From Corallococcus silvisoli (GTDB taxonomy: Bacteria > Myxococcota > Myxococcia > Myxococcales > Myxococcaceae): a DNA stretch of 64,000 nt. Below the pieces are notes generated by a model. It searched no databases. It was not told the DNA's origin and saw only the letters and a list, made by a program, of their open reading frames with translations. The stretch spans positions 124,001-188,000 of the forward strand of contig NZ_JAAAPJ010000010.1 of the NCBI RefSeq assembly GCF_009909145.1. The letters are read 5' to 3'. The translations under genes and the position numbers were made by a program. Below, piece after piece: positions 43,986-52,363 of the stretch; position 1 is the stretch's first letter; the number at the start of each line of letters is the position of its first letter.

Positions 43986-46900
43986 CCTGCCCGGACGCGA
44001 ACGCGCTCGCGCGCTATGTGGATGGACTCCTCCTGCCCGAAAGCGAGCAGCAGGTGCGTGACCACGTCGCCGGGTGCGCCGAGTGCCGGAGCGTGCTCGC
44101 CGCCATGAGCGCGCTCGATGCCCCGGCGCCCCAGGCGGGCGCGGGAGTCCTCGTCACCGGCGCGCAGGTGGGCCGCTACGTGGTGCTGGGGCTGCTCGGC
44201 GAGGGCGGCATGGGCCGCGTCCATGCCGCGTATGACCCCGAGCTGGATCGCAAGGTGGCCCTCAAGCTGCTCAACCTCCAGCGCCTCCGGGAGGACTCGC
44301 TCACGCAGGCGCGGCAGCGCTTGGAGCGCGAGGCGCGCACCATGGCGCGCCTGTCGCATCCCCACGTCGCGGGCCTCTACGACGTGGGCGAGTACCAGGG
44401 ACAGCTCTACCTGGTGATGGAGTTCCTTGAAGGAGGGACGCTCCGGAGGTGGCTCGCGGAGAAGCCCCGTTCAACCAAGGAGATCCTCGCGCTCTTCATC
44501 CAGGCGGCGGACGGCCTCGCGGCCACGCACGCCCTGGGCATCGTCCACCGGGACTTCAAGCCGGACAACGTCCTGCTGACCCGCGATGGCCAGGTGCGCA
44601 TCACCGACTTCGGACTGGCCAATGCGACCTCGGCGTTGGGGGCGGAGAGCCACCCCCCGGACTCCTCCCAGGCCGCGGACTTCCTCACCGACACGGGGGC
44701 CCTGCTCGGGACGCCGGCCTATGGTTCACCCGAGCAGCTTCGGGGCGAGCGGGGCGATGCCCGGTCGGATCAATTCGCCTTCTGCGTCGCGCTCTACGAA
44801 GCCCTCAACGGCCAGCGCCCCTTCGAGGGGACGACGCGCGAGGAGCTGCTCGAGCAGATGGCCCGGCAGGCCGTCCGGCCCGAGCGCGCCAGCGTCCCCG
44901 CCTGGCTCAGGGCGGTCATCCGTCGCGGCCTCTCCGAGGCCCCCTCGCGGCGCTTCCCCTCCATGGCGGAGCTGCGGGCGCGGCTCGTGCGCGTCCCCGT
45001 GGCCTGGAGGCGGACCACCGCGACAGCGCTGCTCGGCGGCGCGCTGGTGGGAGGACTCCTCCTGATGCTGGACCCCTGGCTGGAGCCGCGCGCGCTGTGC
45101 CAGGGCAGCGAGCGGCACCTCATGGGCGTCTGGGATGAGGCGACCCGCGAGGCCACCCACCGGGCCTTCCTCGCCACCCGCGCTCCGGACGCGGAGGCCT
45201 CCTTCCAGGCCGTGTCCGTGGCGCTGGAGCGCTGGACGTCGGACTGGACGCGGGAGCACCAACAGGCCTGCGAGGCCACCCGTGTCTTCGGCGAGCAGTC
45301 GGAGCAGGTGCTCGGGCTGCGCATGGCCTGCCTGGACCAGCGGCTGGGCGAGCTCTCCCGGCTCACGACGGCGCTCCAGGGCGCGGACTCCCGGACGGTG
45401 GAGCGGGGCTTCGGGCTGGGGGCTTCCCTGGGCGGCGTGGCGCGCTGCGCGGACGTGAGGTCCTTGCAGGAGGCCGTGGCTCCTCCGGAGCAGCCCGCCG
45501 TGCGGGAGGAGGTCAAGGCGGTGCGGGCGGAGCTCGCGCGGGCCACCGCGGAGCAGCTCGCGGGCCATACGTCGGAGGCGCTGAAGGTGGCGCTGCCCGC
45601 GAGGGAGCGCGCGCTCGCCACGCGCTACCGTCCCCTGGAAGCGGAGGCGCACCTGTTGTGCGGGAAGCTCCAGGAGGATGCCAATGCGTTCGAGGATGCG
45701 CGGGCCTCCCTGGTCCAGGCCTCGCTCGCGGCGGAGGCGGGGCGCCACCTGTCCGTCCTCGCGCGGACGCTGTACGCGCAGGCCTGGTTGCATGGCTATG
45801 ACCTGGGGCGTCCCAAGGAAGCGTGGCCCTTCCTCCTGCGGGCCCAGGCCGTGGCGGAGACCCTTCGCGACCCGGAGTTCGACGCGCTGCTGGAGCACGC
45901 CCGCGCCGAGCTGTTGGAGGAGGAAGGCCGGTTCGCCGAAGCGGAGCCCCTCCTGCTCAAGGCCCTGGCACGGGCCACCGCGGGTGGGGACGCGCTCGCC
46001 CGCGCCGAGCTGAACGTGCGGCTGGGAATCCTCGCGCGGCACCAGGGACGTCTCCTGGAGGCGAAGCGCTGGCAGGAGGAGGCGGTGCGCCTTCACGAAC
46101 AGCTCCATGGGCCCGAGCACCGCGACACCGCCAAGGCCTTGTTGAACCTGGCGGGGACGCTGGCCCACACGGGGGAGCTGACCCGGGCCGAAGGGCTCCT
46201 CCTGCGGGCGCTCGTCCTGCTGCGGCGCTCGCTGGGAGAGGAGCACCTGGCCGTGGCGCGGGCGCTGTCCAACCTGGCCATCATCTACTTCGAGTGGGGA
46301 CACGGCCCGCAGGCGCGACAGGCGGCGGAAGCGAGCGTCGCGGTGGCGCGCAAGGTCGTGGGGCCGGACAGCGACGTGCTCGTGGGATTGGAGTCGAACC
46401 GGCTGGGCGTGCTCGGCGAACTGGGGGAGCGGGAGCGGGAGCTGGAGCAGGCCCGCCGCGGCCTCGCCCATCGCGAGCGCGTGTATGGCGCCTCGCATCC
46501 GGACGTCGCGCTGGACGCGCACGAGGTGGGGCGGCTGCTCCGCCTGTTGGGCCGCCCGCGCGAGGCCAAGGCCTTTCACGCGCGCGCGGTCGCGCTCCAG
46601 GAGCCGCTGCTCGCCAGGAACGAGGTGGAAGGCGAAGGGCTCCAATCGCTCGCGGACGCGCTGCTCTTCCTCGGGCGAGCGGAGGAAGCCAGGACGTACG
46701 TGGAGCGCGCGCTGGTGAGCCTGGAGCGGGACCGAGGCCCGCTGGCGCCCGAGCGCATCAAGGCGCTCCTGCTGCTGGGGGACATCCACCTCGCGAGGAA
46801 CGCCCCCTCCGAGGCCCTGGCTCCCTTGAAGGCGGTGCTGGAGGCCCTTGAGACGGAGAAGGTGACGTCGGCGCGGGTCCCCCTGGCCCGCCGCCGTCTC

Positions 46901-47044
46901 GCGAAGGCCCTGCGGCTCACGGGCAGGTCCACCGAGGCCTGCCAGGAGGCACACCGGGCCTGGACGGAGCTGGAGCCCTGGACGAAGGCCTACGCCCAGG
47001 AGGTCATCGACGCTCGCGCCGAGGTCGCTCGCTGTCGTCGGTAG
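43982..47044 (+). CDS. Zinc-finger anti-sigma / Ser-Thr protein kinase / TPR fusion
   Basis: 1020 residues. An N-terminal anti-sigma-type zinc finger (H-x3-C-x2-C, HVAGCAEC at ~33-40) is followed by a Hanks-type kinase (~57-335). The kinase has GEGGMG, Lys95, catalytic Asp191 in HRDFKPDN, DFG and a GTPAYGSPEQ substrate loop. One transmembrane helix lies at ~345-362 (TATALLGGALVGGLLLML). The outer part (~380-1020) contains a helical region and many TPR repeats (for example DTAKALLNLAGTLAHTGE). It is probably a membrane-spanning sensor that binds the upstream sigma-like protein through its zinc finger and may release it on kinase activation; this mechanism is inferred. The two genes overlap by 4 nt. 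Confidence 0.92.
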   Translation: MTCPDANALARYVDGLLLPESEQQVRDHVAGCAECRSVLAAMSALDAPAPQAGAGVLVTGAQVGRYVVLGLLGEGGMGRVHAAYDPELDRKVALKLLNLQRLREDSLTQARQRLEREARTMARLSHPHVAGLYDVGEYQGQLYLVMEFLEGGTLRRWLAEKPRSTKEILALFIQAADGLAATHALGIVHRDFKPDNVLLTRDGQVRITDFGLANATSALGAESHPPDSSQAADFLTDTGALLGTPAYGSPEQLRGERGDARSDQFAFCVALYEALNGQRPFEGTTREELLEQMARQAVRPERASVPAWLRAVIRRGLSEAPSRRFPSMAELRARLVRVPVAWRRTTATALLGGALVGGLLLMLDPWLEPRALCQGSERHLMGVWDEATREATHRAFLATRAPDAEASFQAVSVALERWTSDWTREHQQACEATRVFGEQSEQVLGLRMACLDQRLGELSRLTTALQGADSRTVERGFGLGASLGGVARCADVRSLQEAVAPPEQPAVREEVKAVRAELARATAEQLAGHTSEALKVALPARERALATRYRPLEAEAHLLCGKLQEDANAFEDARASLVQASLAAEAGRHLSVLARTLYAQAWLHGYDLGRPKEAWPFLLRAQAVAETLRDPEFDALLEHARAELLEEEGRFAEAEPLLLKALARATAGGDALARAELNVRLGILARHQGRLLEAKRWQEEAVRLHEQLHGPEHRDTAKALLNLAGTLAHTGELTRAEGLLLRALVLLRRSLGEEHLAVARALSNLAIIYFEWGHGPQARQAAEASVAVARKVVGPDSDVLVGLESNRLGVLGELGERERELEQARRGLAHRERVYGASHPDVALDAHEVGRLLRLLGRPREAKAFHARAVALQEPLLARNEVEGEGLQSLADALLFLGRAEEARTYVERALVSLERDRGPLAPERIKALLLLGDIHLARNAPSEALAPLKAVLEALETEKVTSARVPLARRRLAKALRLTGRSTEACQEAHRAWTELEPWTKAYAQEVIDARAEVARCRR

Positions 47045-47071
47045 CGGGCGAATCCATGCAACGGCGCCGCC

Positions 47072-47110
47072 CGGGAGGGCTCCCTCTGGCGGGGACGGAT
47101 TCCCCGCCAG
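47072..47110 (+). promoter_or_regulatory. Structured leader of lipoprotein gene A (two hairpins)
   Basis: GGGAG-GG-CTCCC (47072-47083) is followed by CTGGCGGGG-N7-CCCCGCCAG (47086-47110, 9-bp stem). They stand 28-42 nt after the kinase stop and 20 nt before the lipoprotein ATG. They could terminate the sigma-kinase operon or be a regulatory leader. The surrounding 75 nt recur with about 88% identity before lipoprotein gene B (47914-47988), where the first hairpin is kept (GGGAGGACTCCC) and the second is weaker. Confidence 0.5.
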
Positions 47111-47130
47111 TTCTCTTCCGGGATGCCTTC

Positions 47131-47859
47131 ATGAAGAACACGACGATTTTCCTGACGCTGCTCTCCTTGCTGACCGTGGCCTGCGGCAACACCGACGACC
47201 CCGACGAGGGCGGTGGGGGAGACAACACCCACGCGGATGGAGGCAGCAACACCGGCGTGGACGGGGGCGGCAACGGCGGGGTGGACGGAGGGGGCAACAC
47301 CAGCGTGGACGGGGGCAGCGATGCAGGCGTGGACGGGGGCAGCGATGCAGGCGTGGACGGGGGCAGCGGCCCGGGCGGCGCGCTCCAGTGCATCTCGATG
47401 GGGTGGTGCACCACGTGGACCGCGGACAGCAACCCGGTGACGGACGCGCCTGCCTTCAACGGGGGGACGCTGCGCGACGGCATCTACCGCCTGGAGCAGG
47501 GGCGCGGCACCGACGAGGCGATGATCATCCAGGGCTCCTCCGTCCTGTTCGTGGGGGACTTCTGGGACAACACGCTGGGAACCTGGAAGATCTCCAACGG
47601 CCGGATCGCGATCCAGATCGGGAGCTACTGCGACCTCTTCTCCAGCGGCAACATGTCCCTCACGTATGACCTCGCCTTCGCCGTCCGCGGAGATGAGCTC
47701 TTCACCCAGAGCGTGAAGCTGCTCGACACCCCCATCCTGCGCTGGCGGCGGGTGTCCTACCTCTGTCAGGAGAGCACGTCGTTCAAGTGCCGGGACTCGA
47801 AGTGCACCTGCATGACGACGACGAACAAGCCGTTGACGGGGCAGCCCGCCTGCCACTGA
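47131..47859 (+). CDS. Lipoprotein A with GVDGG linker repeats
   Basis: 242 residues. The lipoprotein signal is MKNTTIFLTLLSLLTVAC with lipobox TVAC. A linker (~22-85) of SVDGGSDAGVDGG-type repeats follows. The globular part begins with a conserved CISMGWCTTW and has Cys pairs (SYC, LCQ, FKCRDSKCTC), so two or three disulfides are likely. No family recognised. It is a tandem paralogue of the next gene. The ATG at 47131 was chosen because it begins the signal peptide; an upstream ATG at 47056 lies in the conserved leader. Confidence 0.8.
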   Translation: MKNTTIFLTLLSLLTVACGNTDDPDEGGGGDNTHADGGSNTGVDGGGNGGVDGGGNTSVDGGSDAGVDGGSDAGVDGGSGPGGALQCISMGWCTTWTADSNPVTDAPAFNGGTLRDGIYRLEQGRGTDEAMIIQGSSVLFVGDFWDNTLGTWKISNGRIAIQIGSYCDLFSSGNMSLTYDLAFAVRGDELFTQSVKLLDTPILRWRRVSYLCQESTSFKCRDSKCTCMTTTNKPLTGQPACH

Positions 47860-47869
47860 GCCCGCGGGC

Positions 47870-47899
47870 CCGGGCGGCGTGACCGCGAGCGCCGCCCGG
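47870..47899 (+). terminator. Hairpin terminator behind lipoprotein gene A
   Basis: Perfect 10-bp arms CCGGGCGGCG / CGCCGCCCGG with a 10-nt loop, 10 nt after the stop. It indicates that the two paralogous lipoprotein genes are separate transcription units, each with its own leader. No T-tract. Confidence 0.58.
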
Positions 47900-47913
47900 C
47901 GCGCACCGATTTC

Positions 47914-48056
47914 ATGCAACGGCGCGGACCGGGAGGACTCCCTGCCGCGGGGACGGATTCCCCAGGAGTTCTCTTCCGGGATGCCTTCATGAAGAACACG
48001 ACGATTTTCCTGACGCTGCTCTCCTTGCTGGCCGTGGCCTGCGGCAACACCGATGA
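47914..48056 (+). repeat. Second copy of the duplicated leader and signal-peptide segment
   Basis: It aligns without gaps with 47056-47198. By my count there are 9 differences in the 75 nt before the ATG and 2 in the first 68 coding nt. After the signal peptide the two genes diverge much more. The upstream segment is therefore better conserved than the mature proteins, either through recent duplication with gene conversion or because the leader has a function. Confidence 0.85.
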
Positions 48057-48591
48057 CGCGGGAGGCGGGGATGGCGGCACCCAAGGCGGGGTGGATGGTG
48101 GCAACGGGGGCACCGCGATTCAGTGCAGCGCGGTGGGGTGGTGCACCACCTGGGAGGCGGACAGCGACTCGGCGGTCGACGCGCCGGCCCTGACGGGTGG
48201 AGCGCTGCGCGACGGCATCTACCGCCTGGAGCAGGGCCAGGGCGCCGAGGCGATGGTCATCCAGGGGTCCTCCATCCTCTTCGTGGAGGGCCAATGGAGC
48301 AACTCGGTGGGGACCTGGTCGGTCACGGGGGGACGGCTCGCCATCAACCTCGCCACCTACTGTGACGACTACTCCGAGGGCGACCGCTCCTACGCGTATG
48401 CGTATGCGTTCGCCGTCCGGGGAGAGGACCTCTTCACCCAGGAGGAGGGGAAGGCCAGCAACCCCATCCAGCGCTGGCGACGGGTGGCCCACCTCTGCGA
48501 AGCGTCGGCCTCGTTCAAGTGCCGGGTCCGCAACTGCGCCTGCGTCACCACGACGAACAAGTCGCTCCACGGCCAGGGCACCTGCTCCTGA
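47989..48591 (+). CDS. Lipoprotein B, paralogue of lipoprotein A
   Basis: 200 residues. Signal MKNTTIFLTLLSLLAVAC with lipobox AVAC, a short GGDGGTQGGVDGG linker, and a globular part that aligns with lipoprotein A throughout (CSAVGWCTTWEADS, GALRDGIYRLEQGQG, IQGSSILFV, IQRWRRVAHLC, VTTTNKSLHGQGTC). The Cys pattern is the same. The linker is about 40 residues shorter than in A. Function unknown; probably anchored in the inner or outer membrane facing the periplasm or surface. Confidence 0.8.
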   Translation: MKNTTIFLTLLSLLAVACGNTDDAGGGDGGTQGGVDGGNGGTAIQCSAVGWCTTWEADSDSAVDAPALTGGALRDGIYRLEQGQGAEAMVIQGSSILFVEGQWSNSVGTWSVTGGRLAINLATYCDDYSEGDRSYAYAYAFAVRGEDLFTQEEGKASNPIQRWRRVAHLCEASASFKCRVRNCACVTTTNKSLHGQGTCS

Positions 48592-48605
48592 CCCCTCCCG
48601 AGGGG
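48592..48605 (+). terminator. Short hairpin after lipoprotein gene B
   Basis: CCCCTC / GAGGGG arms with a 2-nt centre (a 5-bp stem with 4-nt loop in practice), directly after the stop. Weak evidence for a terminator; no T-tract. Confidence 0.35.
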
Positions 48606-48712
48606 AAGCCCAGGGCCCAGGCCGCATGAGGCGCGTCCGGACATCATCCTGGAAGAAGGCTACAAACCCGGATACCGGTTTCCATGGCGGGAGCCGCCGG
48701 GGAGGACGTCTG

Positions 48713-49081
48713 ATGAAGGGCCTGTGGCTGCTGGGAGGGATGTTGCTGGGCGCGGTCCTGACGCTCATCGCCGGGGTCGCGTATTGGTTGCACGACAGCC
48801 GCCCGCTCCGGGATCAGATCCACGTGCGCGTGGAGAACCGCACGGGCCAGGACGTGCGCGAGGTCCGCGTCGAGTACGACCAGGGGCAGGTCCTCCATCG
48901 CGTGCTGCTCCAGGGGAGCACCGTGGCCCTGGCCTATCCCGCGGGGGGCGACTCGTCCTATCGCCTCATCGCCGTGCTGGAGGACGGCAGGCAGCTGACG
49001 GGCGGCTCCAGCTACATCGGGCGCGGCGCGCAGACGCGGGAGGTGCTGGAGCCGGAGCGGGTGGTGTCGTCGGATCCCTGA
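48713..49081 (+). CDS. Small membrane-anchored hypothetical protein
   Basis: 122 residues. One N-terminal transmembrane helix (~3-25, LWLLGGMLLGAVLTLIAGVAYWL) precedes an extracytoplasmic domain with a beta-rich pattern (IHVRVENRTGQDVREVRVEYD), no cysteines and no known family. GGGGAGG 8 nt before the ATG supports the start. An inverted repeat AAACC-N8-GGTTT (48664-48681) in the 121-nt upstream gap could be an operator. Confidence 0.7.
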   Translation: MKGLWLLGGMLLGAVLTLIAGVAYWLHDSRPLRDQIHVRVENRTGQDVREVRVEYDQGQVLHRVLLQGSTVALAYPAGGDSSYRLIAVLEDGRQLTGGSSYIGRGAQTREVLEPERVVSSDP

Positions 49082-49207
49082 AGACTTGGGGGCGTGGCGT
49101 CCTGGCCGCGCAACCGAAGCTCGCGAGGCGACAGCGCCCGCGTCCGGCCTTCCTCGCCTCCTCCCGCTGCGCCATGCTGCCCGCGCACTCAGCAAAGGGG
49201 TCGAGGG

Positions 49208-50395
49208 ATGGCGTCAGCGGAGTACGGACTTCCACGGGATGAGCAGGAGCTGGCCGCCATCGCGGACATCACCGCGCAGGCCTTCGCGATGTCCGCCACG
49301 GACGCGGAGACGGTGGTGCTCAAGAACAGCGCGGAGTCCTCGCTGCGCATCCTGCGCGTGAACGGGGAGGTGGCCGCGACGCTCACCCTCATCCGCATGG
49401 GCCAGTTCCTGGGCGGCCGTGGGGTGCCCCTCATCGGCGTGGGGGGCGTGGGGGTCGCTCCGGCGCACCGGGGCGCGGGGGCCGCCACGCGCCTCTTCCG
49501 CCACTTCCTGCGCGAGATGCGCGACGCGGGCTCGCCGCTGTCCGTGCTCTACCCCGCGACGCAGCCGCTCTACCGGCGCGTGGGCTACGAGCTGGCCGGC
49601 GCCCGCTATGAGATCCACGTCGACGCCGCCTCGCTGGAGCTGGGGGAGCGCTCGCTGTCCCTGCGGCCCTCGCGGCTGTCGGACGACGCGGCGGTGGAGG
49701 CGTGTTACCGGCGCTTCGCCGCCCAGCACCACGGCTGGTTGGACCGGGGGGATTACATCTGGCGGCGCGTGCGGACGCCGCGCAACGACACCGCCCACGG
49801 CTTCGTCGTGGAGGGGGACTCCGGCGTGGAGGGCTACGTGTACCTCGTGCGTCAGCTCGCGCCCCAGGGCGCCGTGCCCAAGCAGGTGTTGAAGCTCACG
49901 GACCTCACGGCCACGACCCCCGCCGCCGCGCGCCGGCTCCTGCGCTTCCTGGGCGACCACCGCTCGCTGGCGCAGGACGTGGTGTGGTTCGGCGGCGCGG
50001 ACGAGCCGCTGCTCACGCTGCTGCGCGAACAGACGTACCAGGTGAAGCTGTCCATGCACTGGATGGCGCGGCTGCTGGACGTCCCCCGGGCCCTGGAGGC
50101 GCGCGGCTTCGTCCCCGGCCTCTCCGGCGCGCTGCACCTGGACGTGGAGGACGACCTCTTCCCGGAGAACCAGGGGCGCTTCGTCCTGGAGGTGGAGGGG
50201 GGCACCGCCCGCGTGCGGCCCGGCGGGGAGGGCCGCATGCGGCTGCACGCGCGCGCCCTGGCCCCGCTCTACACCGGCTTCCTCACGCCCCGGGCGCTCC
50301 AGCTGGCCGGGATGCTGAGCGCGGACGACGCGTCGCTCGACGCCGCCAGCGCCCTGTTCGCGGGCCCCTCGCCGTCGATGCGCGACATGTTCTGA
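49208..50395 (+). CDS. Eis-like GNAT N-acetyltransferase
   Basis: A 395-residue cytoplasmic acetyl-CoA-dependent acetyltransferase. The N-terminal GNAT core has the acetyl-CoA loop VGVAPAHRGAGAATRL and the following LYPATQPLYRRVGYE. The second GNAT-like half and a C-terminal SCP2-like domain (~300-395, VEGGTARVRPGGEGRMRLHA) complete the Eis build and length (Mycobacterium Eis is ~400). Such enzymes acetylate amines, including aminoglycosides in mycobacteria; the substrate here is unknown. AAAGGGG before the ATG at 49208 supports the start. Confidence 0.87.
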   Translation: MASAEYGLPRDEQELAAIADITAQAFAMSATDAETVVLKNSAESSLRILRVNGEVAATLTLIRMGQFLGGRGVPLIGVGGVGVAPAHRGAGAATRLFRHFLREMRDAGSPLSVLYPATQPLYRRVGYELAGARYEIHVDAASLELGERSLSLRPSRLSDDAAVEACYRRFAAQHHGWLDRGDYIWRRVRTPRNDTAHGFVVEGDSGVEGYVYLVRQLAPQGAVPKQVLKLTDLTATTPAAARRLLRFLGDHRSLAQDVVWFGGADEPLLTLLREQTYQVKLSMHWMARLLDVPRALEARGFVPGLSGALHLDVEDDLFPENQGRFVLEVEGGTARVRPGGEGRMRLHARALAPLYTGFLTPRALQLAGMLSADDASLDAASALFAGPSPSMRDMF

Positions 50396-50467
50396 CGCGG
50401 GCCCGGGCTACCCGGGGCCCCTCCGGGGATGGTAGGAGCGGCGTGCTCTGGCAGGGAGGCTTCACAC

Positions 50468-51472
50468 GTGCGCGCGTTCGTCACTGGTGGCTCGGGGTTC
50501 GTCGGGAAGCACCTGCTCACGGCGCTCGCGAAGCGCGGGGAGCCGGCGCGCGCGCTGGCCCGCTCGCCCGGCGCCGCCCAGGCGGTCCAGGCCGCGGGGG
50601 GCGAGCCGTGGGAAGGCGAGCTGACCGACCCGGAGCGCCTGCGCCTGGGCATGGAGGGCTGTGACACCGTCTTCCACGCCGCCGCGCACGTGAAGATGTC
50701 CGGCCCCCGCGCGGCCTTCTACGAAACCAACGTGCGCGGCACGGAGGCGGCGCTGGAGGCGGCGAGGGCGGCGGGCGTGAAGCGCTTCGTGCACGTGAGC
50801 ACCGAGGCCGTGCTGGCGGATGGCGGCCCCATGGTGAACCTCCATGAAACGCACCCCTTGCCCGCGCGCGCCGTGGGCCCGTACCCGTCCACCAAGGGCG
50901 AGGCCGAGCGGCGCGTGCTCCAGGTCCACTCGCCGGAGTTCACCACCGTCGCCGTCCGGCCCCGGCTCGTCTGGGGACCGGGTGACACCACCGTGCTGCC
51001 GTCGCTGGTGGCCGCGGTGAAGGCGGGGCGCTTCCGCTGGATTGGCGGCGGGCACTACCTGACGTCCACCTGCCACGTGGCCAACGCCGTGGAGGGGATG
51101 CTGCTGGCCGCGCAGAAGGGGCAGGGCGGTCAGGCGTACTTCCTCACCGACGGGGCGCCCGTGGAGTTCCGCGCCTTCGTCACCGCGCTCCTGAAGACGC
51201 AGGGCGTGGAGCCCGGCGACAAGTCGCTGCCCACCGCGCTCGCCGCGGCGGTGGCCGTGGTGGGCGACTTCGCCTGGGACCTGCTGGGTTTCAAGGGCGC
51301 GCCGCCCCTGTCGCGCACGGAGCTGCTGCTGGTGGGCCAGGAGGTGACGGTGAGCGACGAGAAGGCCCGGCTGGAGCTGGGCTACACGGGCAGCGTGTCG
51401 CGGGAAGAAGGGCTGCGGGCGCTGGCGGCGAACGCCGGCGGGGGCGCGCACGAAGGCCCCCAGCTGGGGTAG
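50468..51472 (+). CDS. NAD-dependent epimerase/dehydratase (3-beta-HSD-like SDR)
   Basis: A 334-residue extended short-chain dehydrogenase. The nucleotide loop is VTGGSGFVGKHLL and the catalytic residues are the Ser/Thr of HVSTEAV and YPSTK (Tyr-x3-Lys). DTVFHAAAHV is the usual NNAG-like strand. The C-terminal half is more like sterol or dihydroflavonol reductases than sugar epimerases. The GTG at 50468 is preceded by GGGAGG with 7-nt spacing. The WGR-domain gene begins 11 nt after its stop, so they are probably co-transcribed. Confidence 0.88.
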   Translation: MRAFVTGGSGFVGKHLLTALAKRGEPARALARSPGAAQAVQAAGGEPWEGELTDPERLRLGMEGCDTVFHAAAHVKMSGPRAAFYETNVRGTEAALEAARAAGVKRFVHVSTEAVLADGGPMVNLHETHPLPARAVGPYPSTKGEAERRVLQVHSPEFTTVAVRPRLVWGPGDTTVLPSLVAAVKAGRFRWIGGGHYLTSTCHVANAVEGMLLAAQKGQGGQAYFLTDGAPVEFRAFVTALLKTQGVEPGDKSLPTALAAAVAVVGDFAWDLLGFKGAPPLSRTELLLVGQEVTVSDEKARLELGYTGSVSREEGLRALAANAGGGAHEGPQLG

Positions 51473-51483
51473 CCTCTCGGGCC

Positions 51484-52341
51484 ATGCGCAGGTTCGAGTT
51501 CGTCGACGGCAACAGCTCCAAGTTCTGGGTGCCCGAGGTGCAGGGCGCCACCTTCATCGTCACCTACGGCCGCATCGGCACGGCCGGGCAGCGCAAGGAG
51601 AAGGTCTTCCCGGACGAGGAAGCCGCCCTGCGCGAGTACACCAAGAAGGTCGCGGAGAAGACGCGCGAGGGCTACGCCGAGGTGGGCGCCGGAGAGGCCC
51701 CGCCCGCGCCGCCCCCGAAGGCCGCCGCCGCGCCGCCCCCGGCGCTCGTGCTGCCCCGCCGCGTGGTGCCCGCCACGCCGGGCCCGGAGGCGGTGGCCGC
51801 GGCGGGCTCGGCGCTCGCGCTGCTCCAGACGCGCCTCAAGGGCCCCAGCTGGAAGGTGACGCGGCTGGCGCGCAAGGCCCGGCACGCGCTGCGCGCCCTG
51901 GGCGGCGTGGACCCCGCGGCGCACCCGGCCCTGGCCGCGCCCTTCGCCGCGCTGATGGCGCGCGTGGTGGGGCCCAAGGCGGAAGGCCGGCTCCCGCTGC
52001 GCCATGCGCTGGGGCTGCTGTCGCAGGTGGACGTGGCCGCCTTCCAGCGGGCGGCGGAGGCGTGGAAGGCCGCGCCCCAGGGCTCGGTGCCGCCGGGCGT
52101 GGCCTCCGCGCGCACGCTCAACGACCCGGAGCTGGCGCTGCGGGTGACAGCGCTGCTCGCGGAGCGCCCCGACCTGCGCGACGGCTCCGAGGACGCCTGG
52201 GCCAAGCGCTGGACCGCGCTCAAGCCGCACGTGGAGGCCCACCTGTCCGGCGCGGGCAGCTCGCTCGCCGCCTTCGTCGGTGGCGTGGAGGCGGGCGGCG
52301 ACGCCCACCTGTCGAAGCGGCTGGCCCGGCTGGGGGCGTGA
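51484..52341 (+). CDS. WGR-domain protein
   Basis: 285 residues. Residues ~1-65 form a WGR-type domain (RRFEFVDGNSSKFWVPEVQG ... VTYGRIGTAGQ) as found in poly(ADP-ribose) polymerases, MolR and other proteins, with a likely nucleic-acid-binding role. A Pro/Ala linker leads to an Ala/Leu-rich helical C-terminus without a recognised family. No catalytic domain is apparent. It is 11 nt downstream of the SDR gene and convergent with the lipoprotein gene (22-nt gap). Confidence 0.85.
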   Translation: MRRFEFVDGNSSKFWVPEVQGATFIVTYGRIGTAGQRKEKVFPDEEAALREYTKKVAEKTREGYAEVGAGEAPPAPPPKAAAAPPPALVLPRRVVPATPGPEAVAAAGSALALLQTRLKGPSWKVTRLARKARHALRALGGVDPAAHPALAAPFAALMARVVGPKAEGRLPLRHALGLLSQVDVAAFQRAAEAWKAAPQGSVPPGVASARTLNDPELALRVTALLAERPDLRDGSEDAWAKRWTALKPHVEAHLSGAGSSLAAFVGGVEAGGDAHLSKRLARLGA

Positions 52342-52363
52342 CGCGCTGGACGCCCGCGCCCGC

